Below, in pieces: positions 52,413-63,872 of a DNA stretch of 64,000 bases. Numbering within the stretch: the stretch's first letter is position 1; each line of letters starts with the position of its first letter. The translations under genes were made by a program, and so were the position numbers. The stretch is from Zhengitettix transpicula (Eukaryota > Arthropoda > Insecta > Orthoptera > Tetrigidae), in assembly GCA_037074705.1 (NCBI GenBank), contig JAYJMR010000070.1, positions 62,001 to 126,000 on the forward strand. The letters run 5' to 3'. A model generated the notes under the pieces. The model worked only from the letters and a program-made list of their open reading frames with translations, was not told the DNA's origin and did not search any database.

Positions 52413-54139
52413 GGTGAAATTCCAAACTTGTCATCGAAACGTCGAAATTTTGGGATATATTAATTAATATTAATAGATTAAGATTTTAGAAGTGCAGGTT
52501 TGAGTAATTTTTATAAAGAACGAGTTATTTATTATGAAATAAGACTTTGTTATTTGAAGATTCTTGGTTGGTGAAAATCCAAACTTGTCGTCGAAACGTC
52601 GAAATATTACGATATATTAATTAATATTAATAGATTAAGATTTTAGAAGTGCAGGTTTGACTAATTTTTATAAAGAACGTGTCATTTATTATGAAATAAG
52701 ACTTTGTTATTTGAAGATTCTTGGTTGGTGAAATTCCAAACTTGTCATCGAAACGTCGAAATATTACGATATATTAATTAATATTAATAGATTAAGATTT
52801 TAGAAGTGCAGGTTTGACTAATTTTTATAAAGAACGTATCATTTATTATGAAATAAGACTTTGTTATTTGAAGATTCTTGGTTGGTGAAATTCCAAACTT
52901 GTCGTCGAAACGTCGAAATATTACGATATATTAATTAATATTAATAGATTAAGATTTTAGAAGTGCAGGTTTGACTAATTTTTATAAAGAACGTATCATT
53001 TATTATGAAATAAGACTTTGTTATTTGAAGATTCTTGGTTGGTGAAATTCCAAACTTGTCGTCGCAACGTCGAAATTTTGGGATATATTAATTAATATTA
53101 ATAGATTAAGATTTTAGAAGTGCTGGTTTGAGTAATTTTTATAAAGAACGAGTCATTTATTATGAAATAAGACTTTGTTATTTCTAGTTTCTTGGTTGGT
53201 GAAATTCCAAACTTGTCGTCGAAACGTCGAAATATTACGATATAATAATTAATATTAATAGATTAAGATTTTAAATGCGCAGGTTTGACTAATTTTTATA
53301 AAGAACGAGTCATTTATTATGAAATAAGGCTTTGTTATTTGAAGATTCTTGGTTGGTGAAATTCCAAACTTGTCGTCGAAACGTCGAAATATTACGATAT
53401 ATTAATTAATATTAATAGATTAAGATTTTAGAAGTGCAGGTTTGACTAATTTTTATAAAGAACGTATCATTTATTATGAAATAAGACTTTGTTATTTGAA
53501 GATTCTTTGTTGGTGAAATTCCAAACTTGTCATCGAAACGTCGAAATATTACGATATATTAATTAATATTAATAGATTAAGATTTTAGAAGTGCAGGTTT
53601 GACTAATTTTTATAAAGAACGTATCATTTATTATGAAATAAGACTTTGTTATTTGAAGATTCTTGGTTGGTGAAATTCCAAACTTGTCGTCGAAACGTCG
53701 AAATATTACGATATATTAATTAATATTAATAGATTAAGATTTTAGAAGTGCAGGTTTGAGTAATTTTTATAAAGAACGAATCATTTATTATGAAATAAGA
53801 CTTTGTTATTTGAAGATTCTTGGTTGGTGAAATTCCAAACTTGTCGTCGAAACGTCGAAATATTACGATATATTAATTAATATTAATAGATTAAGATTTT
53901 AGAAGTGCAGGTTTGACTAATTTTTATAAAGAACGAGTCATTTATTATGAAATAAGACTTTGTTATTTGAAGATTCTTGGTTGGTGAAATTCCAAACTTG
54001 TCGTCGAAACGTCGAAATATTACGATATATTAATTAATATTAATAGATTAAGATTTTAGAAGTGCAGGTTTGACTAATTTTTATAAAGAACGTATCATTT
54101 ATTATGAAATAAGACTTTGTTATTTGAAGATTCTTGGTT
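52413..54139 (+). repeat. 11-monomer higher-order repeat, copy 1 (1727 bp)
   Basis: Ordered markers: TTTTGGG with GAGTTATT; GAAAATCC with GTGTC (52570); CATCG; consensus; GTCGCAACG with GCTGG and CTAGTTTC (53041); ATAATAATT with AAATGCGC and AAGGCTTTG (53198); a TTCTTTGTTGG end (53355); CATCG; GAATC; GAGTC; consensus. All eleven recur in order in the adjacent copy. A related but looser series lies at 50058-51313. Confidence 0.92.
53041..53354 (+). repeat. Example of the CTAGTTTC + ATAATAATT composite dimer
   Basis: A monomer ending in TTTCTAGTTTCTTGG, nearly always with GCTGG, is followed by a monomer with ATAATAATT and usually GCGC. The pairing holds at junctions near 30,260, 31,672, 32,150, 35,283, 46,115, 47,220, 47,535, 48,788, 51,143, 53,193, 54,913, 56,955, 58,369 and 59,466. 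It nearly holds at 33,243 (ATTATAATT). Near 56,169 the following monomer is ordinary. This is the most widely dispersed two-monomer module in the window and is confined to 30-60 kb. Confidence 0.88.
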
Positions 54140-55867
54140 GGTGAAATTCCAAACTTGTCGTCGCAACGTCGAAATTTTGGGATATATTAATTAATATTAA
54201 TAGATTAAGATTTTAGAAGTGCAGGTTTGAGTAATTTTTTATAAAGAACGAGTTATTTATTATGAAATAAGACTTTGTTATTTGAAGATTCTTGGTTGGT
54301 GAAAATCCAAACTTGTCGTCGAAACGTCGAAATATTACGATATATTAATTAATATTAATAGATTAAGATTTTAGAAGTGCAGGTTTGACTAATTTTTATA
54401 AAGAACGTGTCATTTATTATGAAATAAGACTTTGTTATTTGAAGATTCTTGGTTGGTGAAATTCCAAACTTGTCATCGAAACGTCGAAATATTACGATAT
54501 ATTAATTAATATTAATAGATTAAGATTTTAGAAGTGCAGGTTTGACTAATTTTTATAAAGAACGTATCATTTATTATGAAATAAGACTTTGTTATTTGAA
54601 GATTCTTGGTTGGTGAAATTCCAAACTTGTCGTCGAAACGTCGAAATATTACGATATATTAATTAATATTAATAGATTAAGATTTTAGAAGTGCAGGTTT
54701 GACTAATTTTTATAAAGAACGTATCATTTATTATGAAATAAGACTTTGTTATTTGAAGATTCTTGGTTGGTGAAATTCCAAACTTGTCGTCGCAACGTCG
54801 AAATTTTGGGATATATTAATTAATATTAATAGATTAAGATTTTAGAAGTGCTGGTTTGAGTAATTTTTATAAAGAACGAGTCATTTATTATGAAATAAGA
54901 CTTTGTTATTTCTAGTTTCTTGGTTGGTGAAATTCCAAACTTGTCGTCGAAACGTCGAAATATTACGATATAATAATTAATATTAATAGATTAAGATTTT
55001 AAATGCGCAGGTTTGACTAATTTTTATAAAGAACGAGTCATTTATTATGAAATAAGGCTTTGTTATTTGAAGATTCTTGGTTGGTGAAATTCCAAACTTG
55101 TCGTCGAAACGTCGAAATATTACGATATATTAATTAATATTAATAGATTAAGATTTTAGAAGTGCAGGTTTGACTAATTTTTATAAAGAACGTATCATTT
55201 ATTATGAAATAAGACTTTGTTATTTGAAGATTCTTTGTTGGTGAAATTCCAAACTTGTCATCGAAACGTCGAAATATTACGATATATTAATTAATATTAA
55301 TAGATTAAGATTTTAGAAGTGCAGGTTTGACTAATTTTTATAAAGAACGTATCATTTATTATGAAATAAGACTTTGTTATTTGAAGATTCTGGGTTGGTG
55401 AAATTCCAAACTTGTCGTCGAAACGTCGAAATATTACGATATATTAATTAATATTAATAGATTAAGATTTAAGAAGTGCAGGTTTGAGTAATTTTTATAA
55501 AGAACGAATCATTTATTATGAAATAAGACTTTGTTATTTGAAGATTCTTGGTTGGTGAAATTCCAAACTTGTCGTCGAAACGTCGAAATATTACGATATA
55601 TTAATTAATATTAATAGATTAAGATTTTAGAAGTGCAGGTTTGACTAATTTTTATAAAGAACGAGTCATTTATTATGAAATAAGACTTTGTTATTTGAAG
55701 ATTCTTGGTTGGTGAAATTCCAAACTTGTCGTCGAAACGTCGAAATATTACGATATATTAATTAATATTAATAGATTAAGATTTTAGAAGTGCAGGTTTG
55801 ACTAATTTTTATAAAGAACGTATCATTTATTATGAAATAAGACTTTGTTATTTGAAGATTCTTGGTT
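54140..55867 (+). repeat. 11-monomer higher-order repeat, copy 2 (1728 bp)
   Basis: Tandem duplicate of 52413-54139, keeping the private marks GTGTC (about 54,407) and AAGGCTTTG (about 55,056). Differences seen: GTCGCAACG in place of CATCG plus one extra T (about 54,239) in the first unit, TTCTGGGTTGG near 55,391 and TTTAAGAAG near 55,470. The extra T explains the 1728-bp length. Confidence 0.92.
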
Positions 55868-56652
55868 GGTGAAATTCCAAACTTGTCGTCGAAACGTCGA
55901 AATATTACGATATATTAATTAATATTAATAGATTAAGATTTTAGAAGTGCAGGTTTGACTAATTTTTATAAAGAACGAGTCATTTATTATGAAATAAGAC
56001 TTTGTTATTTGAAGATTCTTGGTTGGTGAAATTCCAAACTTGTCGTCGAAACGTCGAAATATTACGATATATTAATTAATATTAATAGATTAAGATTTTA
56101 GAAGCGCAGGTTTGACTAATTTTTATAAAGAACGAGTCATTTATTATGAAATAAGACTTTGTTATTTCTAGTTTCTTGGTTGGTGAAATTCCAAACTTGT
56201 CGTCGAAACGTCGAAATATTACGATATATTAATTAATATTAATAGATTAAGATTTTAGAAGTGCAGGTTTGACTAATTTTTATAAAGAACGAGTCATTTA
56301 TTATGAAATAAGACTTTGTTATTTGAAGATTCTTGGTTGGTGAAATTCCAAACTTGTCGTCGAAACGTCGAAATATTACGATATATTAATTAATATTAAT
56401 AGATTAAGATTTTAGAAGTGCAGGTTTGACTAATTTTTATAAAGAACGAGTCATTTATTATGAAATAAGACTTTGTTATTTGAAGATTCTTGGTTGGTGA
56501 AATTCCAAACTTGTCGTCGAAACGTCGAAATATTACGATATATTAATTAATATTAATAGATTAAGATTTTAGAAGTGCAGGTTTGGTTAATTTTTATAAA
56601 GAACGTATCATTTATTATGAAATAAGACTTTGTTATTTGAAGATTCTTGGTT

Positions 56653-57280
56653 GGTGAAATTCCAAACTTGTCGTCGAAACGTCGAAATTTTGGGATATAT
56701 TAATTAATATTAATAGATTAAGATTTTAGAAGTGCAGGTTTGAGTAATTTTTATAAAGAACGAGTCATTTATTATGAAATAAGACTTTGTTATTTGAAGA
56801 TTCTTGGTTGGTGAAAATCCAAACTTGTCGTCGAAACGTCGAAATATTACGATATATTAATTAAAATTAATAGATTAAGATTTTAGAAGTGCTGGTTTGA
56901 GTAATTTTTATAAAGAACGAGTCATTTATTATGAAATAAGACTTTGTTATTTCTAGTTTCTTGGTTGGTGAAATTCCAAACTTGTCGTCGAAACGTCGAA
57001 ATATTACGATATAATAATTAATATTAATAGATTAAGATTTTAGAAGCGCAGGTTTGACTAATTTTTATAAAGAACGAGTCATTTATTATGAAATAAGACT
57101 TTGTTATTTGAAGATTCTTGGTTGGTGAAATTCCAAACTTGTCACCGAAACGTCGAAATATTACGATATATTAATTAATATTAATAGATTAAGATTTTAG
57201 AAGTGCAGGTTTGACTAATTTTTATAAAGAACGTATCATTTATTATGAAATAAGACTTTGTTATTTGAAGATTCTTGGTT
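56653..57280 (+). repeat. Four-monomer block, copy 1
   Basis: Ordered markers: TTTTGGG with GAGTC; GAAAATCC with AAAATTAAT, GCTGG and CTAGTTTC; ATAATAATT with GCGC; GTCACCG. Recurs at 59165, 16 monomers (2512 bp) downstream. GTCACCG is unique in the window as far as I can see. Confidence 0.83.
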
Positions 57281-59164
57281 GGTGAAATTCCAAACTTGTC
57301 ATCGAAACGTCGAAATTTTGGGATATATTAATTAATATTAATAGATTAAGATTTTAGAAGGGCAGGTTTGAGTAATTTTTATAAAGAACGAGTTATTTAT
57401 TATGAAATAAGACTTTGTTATTTGAAGATTCTTGGTTGGTGAAAATCCAAACTTGTCGTCGAAACGTCGAAATATTACGATATATTAATTAATATTAATA
57501 GATTAAGATTTTAGAAGTGCAGGTTTGACTAATTTTTATAAAGAACGTATCATTTATTATGAAATAAGACTTTGTTATTTGAAGATTCTTGGTTGGTGAA
57601 ATTCCAAACTTGTCATCGAAACGTCGAAATATTACGATATATTAATTAATATTAATAGATTAAGATTTTAGAAGTGCAGGTTTGACTAATTTTTATAAAG
57701 AACGTATCATTTATTATGAAATAAGACTTTGTTATTTGAAGATTCTTGGTTGGTGAAATTCCAAACTTGTCGTCGAAACGTCGAAATATTACGATATATT
57801 AATTAATATTAATAGATTAAGATTTTAGAAGTGCAGGTTTGACTAATTTTTATAAAGAACGAGTCATTTATTATGAAATAAGACTTTGTTATTTGAAGAT
57901 TCTTGGTTGGTGAAATTCCAAACTTGTCGTCGAAACGTCGAAATATTACGATATATTAATTAATATTAATAGATTAAGATTTTAGAAGTGCAGGTTTGAC
58001 TAATTTTTATAAAGAACGTATCATTTATTATGAAATATGACTTTGTTATTTGAAGATTCTTGGTTGGTGAAATTCCAAACTTGTCATCGAAACGTCGAAA
58101 TATTACGATATATTAATTAATATTAATAGATTAAGATTTTAGAAGTGCAGGTTTGACTAATTTTTATAAAGAACGAGTCATTTATTATGAAATAAGACTT
58201 TGTTATTTGAAGATTCTTGGTTGGTGAAATTCCAAACTTGTCGTCGCAACGTCGAAATTTTGGGATATATTAATTAATATTAATAGATTAAGATTTTAGA
58301 AGTGCAGGTTTGAGTAATTTTTATAAAGAACGAGTCATTTATTATGAAATAAGACTTTGTTATTTCTAGTTTCTTGGTTGGTGAAATTCCAAACTTGTCG
58401 TCGAAACGTCGAAATATTACGATATAATAATTAATATTAATAGATTAAGATTTTAAATGCGCAGGTTTGACTAATTTTTATAAAGAACGAGTCATTTATT
58501 ATGAAATAAGACTTTGTTATTTGAAGATTCTTGGTTGGTGAAATTCCAAACTTGTCGTCGAAACGTCGAAATATTACGATATATTAATTAATATTAATAG
58601 ATTAAGATTTTAGAAGTGCAGGTTTGACTAATTTTTATAAAGAACGTATCATTTATTATGAAATAAGACTTTGTTATTTGAAGATTCTTTGTTGGTGAAA
58701 TTCCAAACTTGTCATCGAAACGTCGAAATATTACGATATATTAATTAATATTAATAGATTAAGATTTTAGAAGTGCAGGTTTGACTAATTTTTATAAAGA
58801 ACGTATCATTTATTATGAAATAAGACTTTGTTATTTGAAGATTCTTGGTTGGTGAAATTCCAAACTTGTCGTCGAAACGTCGAAATATTACGATATATTA
58901 ATTAATATTAATAGATTAAGATTTTAGAAGTGCAGGTTTGAGTAATTTTTATAAAAAACGAATCATTTATTATGAAATAAGACTTTGTTATTTGAAGATT
59001 CTTGGTTGGTGAAATTCCAAACTTGTCGTCGAAACGTCGAAATATTACGATATATTAATTAATATTAATAGATTAAGATTTTAGAAGTGCAGGTTTGACT
59101 AATTTTTATAAAGAACGTATCATTTATTATGAAATAAGACTTTGTTATTTGAAGATTCTTGGTT
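57281..59164 (+). repeat. Looser third copy of the 11-monomer HOR, 12 units
   Basis: Shares the order TTTTGGG/GAGTTATT, GAAAATCC, CATCG, then later GTCGCAACG/TTTTGGG/CTAGTTTC (58223), ATAATAATT/AAATGCGC (58380), a TTCTTTGTTGG end (58537), CATCG, GAATC and consensus. It has one monomer more than copies 1 and 2 in its first half and lacks their GTGTC and AAGGC marks, so it split off before those two arose. Confidence 0.78.
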
Positions 59165-59791
59165 GGTGAAATTCCAAACTTGTCGTCGAAACGTCGAAAT
59201 TTTGGGATATATTAATTAATATTAATAGATTAAGATTTTAGAAGTGCAGGTTTGAGTAATTTTTATAAAGAACGAGTCATTTATTATGAAATAAGACTTT
59301 GTTATTTGAAGATTCTTGGTTGGTGAAAATCCAAACTTGTCGTCGAAACGTCGAAATATTACGATATATTAATTAAAATTAATAGATTAAGATTTTAGAA
59401 GTGCTGGTTTGAGTAATTTTTATAAAGAACGAGTCATTTATTATGAAATAAGACTTTGTTATTTCTAGTTTCTTGGTTGGTGAAATTCCAAACTTGTCGT
59501 CGAAACGTCGAAATATTACGATATAATAATTAATATTAATAGATTAAGATTTTAGAAGCGCAGGTTTGACTAATTTTTATAAAGAACGAGTTATTTATTA
59601 TGAAATAAGACTTTGTTATTTGAAGATTCTTGGTTGGTGAAATTCCAAACTTGTCATCGAAACGTCGAAATATTACGATATATTAATTAATATTAATAGA
59701 TTAAGATTTAGAAGTGCAGGTTTGACTAATTTTTATACAGAACGTATCATTTATTATGAAATAAGACTTTGTTATTTGAAGATTCTTGGTT
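59165..59791 (+). repeat. Four-monomer block, copy 2
   Basis: Matches 56653-57280, with GTCATCG in the last unit, GAGTTATT in the ATAATAATT unit, and a one-base deletion near 59,705. Confidence 0.83.
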
Positions 59792-60422
59792 GGTGAAATT
59801 CCAAACTTGTCATCGAAACGTCGAAATATTACGATATAATAATTAATATTAATAGATTAAGATTTTAGAAGTGCAGGTTTGACTAGATTTTATAAAGAAC
59901 GTATCATTTATTATGAAATAAGACTTTGTTATTTGAAGATTCTTGGTTGGTGAAATTCCAAACTTGTCATCGAAACGTCGAAATATTACGATATATTAAT
60001 TAATATTAATAGATTAAGATTTTAGAAGTGCAGGTTTGACTAATTTTTATAAAGAACGTATCATTTATTATGAAATAAGACTTTGTTATTTGAAGATTCT
60101 TGGTTGGTGAAATTCCAAACTTGTCATCGAAACGTCGAAATATTACGATATAATAATTAATATTAATAGATTAAGATTTTAGAAGCGCAGGTTTGACTAA
60201 TTTTTATAAAGAACGAGTCATTTATTATGAAATAAGACTTTGTTATTTGAAGATTCTTGGTTGGTGAAATTCCAAACTTGTCATCGAAACGTCGAAATAT
60301 TACGATATATTAATTAATATTAATAGATTAAGATTTTAGAAGTGCAGGTTTGACTAATTTTTATAAAGAACGTATCATCATTTATTATGAAATAAGACTT
60401 TGTTATTTGAAGATTCTTGGTT

Positions 60423-60733
60423 GGTGAAATTCCAAACTTGTCATCGAAACGTCGAATATTACGATATATTAATTAATATTAATAGATTAAGATTTTAGAA
60501 GTGCATGTTTGAGTAAATTTTATAAAGAACGAGTAATTTATTATGAAATAAGACTTTGTTATTTGAAGATTCTTGGTTGGTGAAATTCCAAACTTGTCGT
60601 CGAAACGTCGAAATATTACGATATAATAATTAATATTAATAGATTAAGATTTTAGAGCGCAGGTTTGACTAATTTTTATAAGAACGAGTCATTTATTATG
60701 AAATAAGACTTTGTTATTTGAAGATTCTTGGTT
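60423..60733 (+). repeat. GCATG/GAGTAATT + ATAATAATT pair, recurring
   Basis: A unit with GCATG, GAGTAAA and GAGTAATTTATT is followed by an ATAATAATT/GCGC/GAGTC unit. The pair recurs near 62,146-62,458 and, with ATTGGG and ATTGATATT, near 63,400-63,713. In this copy the two monomers have lost three bases in total: CGAATATT near 60,456, TTTTAGAGCGC near 60,655 and TATAAGAACG near 60,679. Confidence 0.8.
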
Positions 60734-62145
60734 GGTGAAATTCCAAACTTGTCATCGAAACGTCGAAATATTACGATATATTAATTAATATTAATAGATT
60801 AAGATTTTAGAAGTGCAGGTTTGACTAATTTTTATAAAGAACGTATCATTTATTATGAAATAAGACTTTGTTATTTGAAGATTCTTGGTTGGTGAAATTC
60901 CAAACTTCTCATCGAAACGTCGAAATATTACGATATATTAATTAATATTAATAGATTAAGATTTTAGAAGTGCAGGTTTGACTAATTTTTATAAAGAACG
61001 TATCATTTATTATGAAATAAGACTTTGTTATTTGAAGATTCTTGGTTGGTGAAATTCCAAACTTGTCATCGAAACGTCGAAATATTACGATATATTAATT
61101 AATATTAATAGATTAAGATTTTAGAAGCGCAGGTTTGACTAATTTTTATAAAGAACGTATCATTTATTATGAAATAAGACTTTGTTATTTGAAGATTCTT
61201 GGTTGGTGAAATTCCAAACTTGTCATCGAAACGTCGAAATATTACGATATAATAATTAATATTAATAGATTAAGATTTTAGAAGTGCAGGTTTGACTAAT
61301 TTTTATAAAGAACGTATCATTTATTATGAAATAAGACTTTGTTATTTGAAGATTCTTGGTTGGTGAAATTCCAAACTTGTCATCGAAACGTCGAAATATT
61401 ACGATATAATAATTAATATTAATAGATTAAGATTTTAGAAGTGCAGGTTTGACTAATTTTTATAAAGAACGTATCATTTATTATGAAATAAGACTTTGTT
61501 ATTTGAAGATTCTTGGTTGGTGAAATTCCAAACTTGTCATCGAAACGTCGAAATATTACGATATATTAATTAATATTAATAGATTAAGATTTTAGAAGTG
61601 CAGGTTTGACTAATTTTTATAAAGAACGTATCATTTATTATGAAATAAGACTTTGTTATTTGAAGATTCTTGGTTGGTGAAATTCCAAACTTGTCATCGA
61701 AACGTCGAATATTACGATATATTAATTAATATTAATAGATTAAGATTTTAGAAGTGCAGGTTTGACTAATTTTTATAAAGAACGTATCATTTATTATGAA
61801 ATAAGACTTTGTTATTTGAAGATTCTTGGTTGGTGAAATTCCAAACTTGTCATCGAAACGTCGAAATATTACGATATATTAATTAATATTAATAGATTAA
61901 GATTTTAGAAGTGCAGGTTTGACTAATTTTTATAAAGAACGTATCATTTATTATGAAATAAGACTTTGTTATTTGAAGATTCTTGGTTGGTGAAATTCCA
62001 AACTTGTCATCGAAACGTCGAAATATTACGATATATTAATTAATATTAATAGATTAAGATTTTAGAAGTGCAGGTTTGACTAATTTTTATAAAGAACGTA
62101 TCATTTATTATGAAATAAGACTTTGTTATTTGAAGATTCTTGGTT
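60734..62145 (+). repeat. Homogeneous run of nine CATCG monomers
   Basis: Nine consecutive units carry GTCATCG (60891 also has CTTCTCATCG) with GACTAA and GTATC. Small differences: GCGC at 61048, ATAATAATT at 61205 and 61362, and a one-base deletion near 61,707. Most monomers from 59,636 to the end carry CATCG, so this subfamily replaces GTCGTCG at the right side of the window. Confidence 0.85.
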
Positions 62146-63872
62146 GGTGAAATTCCAAACTTGTCATCGAAACGTCGAAATATTACGATATATTAATTAA
62201 TATTAATAGATTAAGATTTTAGAAGTGCATGTTTGAGTAAATTTTATAAAGAACGAGTAATTTATTATGAAATAAGACTTTGTTATTTGAAGATTCTTGG
62301 TTGGTGAAATTCCAAAACTTGTCGTCGAAACGTCGAAATATTACGATATAATAATTAATATTAATAGATTAAGATTTTAGAAGCGCAGGTTTGACTAATT
62401 TTTATAAAGAACGAGTCATTTATTATGAAATAAGACTTTGTTATTTGAAGATTCTTGGTTGGTGAAATTCCAAACTTGTCGTCGAAACGTCGAAATATTA
62501 CGATATATTAATTAATATTAATAGATTAAGCTTTTAGAAGTGCAGGTTTGACTAATTTTTATAAAGAACGTATCATTTATTATGAAATAAGACTTTGTTA
62601 TTTGAAGATTCTTGGTTGGTGAAATTCCAAACTTGTCATCGAAACGTCGAAATTTTGGGATATATTAATTAATATTAATAGATTAAGATTTTAGAAGTGC
62701 AGGTTTGAGTAATTTTTATAAAGAACGAGTTATTTATTATGAAATAAGACTTTGTTATTTGAAGATTCTTGGTTGGTGAAAATCCAAACTTGTCGTCGAA
62801 ACGTCGAAATATTACGATATATTAATTAATATTAATAGATTAAGCTTTTAGAAGTGCAGGTTTGACTAATTTTTATAAAGAACGAGTCATTTATTAGGAA
62901 ATAAGACTTTGTTATTTGAAGATTCTTGGTTGGTGAAATTCCAAACTTGTTATCGAAACGTCGAAATATTACGATATATTAATTAATATTAATAGATTAA
63001 GATTTTAGAAGTGCAGGTTTGACTAATTTTTATAAAGAACGTATCATTTATTATGAAATAAGACTTTGTTATTTGAAGATTCTTGGTTGGTGAAATTCCA
63101 AACTTGTCATCGAAACGTCGAAATATTACGATATATTAATTAATATTAATAGATTAAGATTTTAGAAGTGCAGGTTTGACTAATTTTTATAAAGAACGTA
63201 TCATTTATTATGAAATAAGACTTTGTTATTTGAAGATTCTTGGTTGGTGAAATTCCAAACTTGTCATCGAAACGTCGAAATATTACGATATATTAATTAA
63301 TATTAATAGATTAAGATTTTAGAAGTGCAGGTTTGACTAATTTTTATAAAGAACGTATCATTTATTATGAAATAAGACTTTGTTATTTGAAGATTCTTGG
63401 TTGGTGAAATTCCAAACTTGTCGTCGAAACGTCGAAATATTGGGATATATTAATTAATATTAATAGATTAAGATTTTAGAAGTGCATGTTTGAGTAAATT
63501 TTATAAAGAACGAGTAATTTATTATGAAATAAGACTTTGTTATTTGAAGATTCTTGGTTGGTGAAATTCCAAACTTGTCGTCGAAACGTCGAAATATTAC
63601 GATATAATAATTGATATTAATAGATTAAGATTTTAGAAGCGCAGGTTTGACTAATTTTTATAAAGAACGAGTCATTTATTATGAAATAAGACTTTGTTAT
63701 TTGAAGATTCTTGGTTGGTGAAATTCCAAACTTGTCATCGAAACGTCGAAATATTACGATATATTAATTAGTATTAATAGATTAAGATTTAGAAGTGCAG
63801 GTTTGACTAATTTTTATAAAGAACGTATCATTTATTATGAAATAAGACTTTGTTATTTGAAGATTCTTGGTT

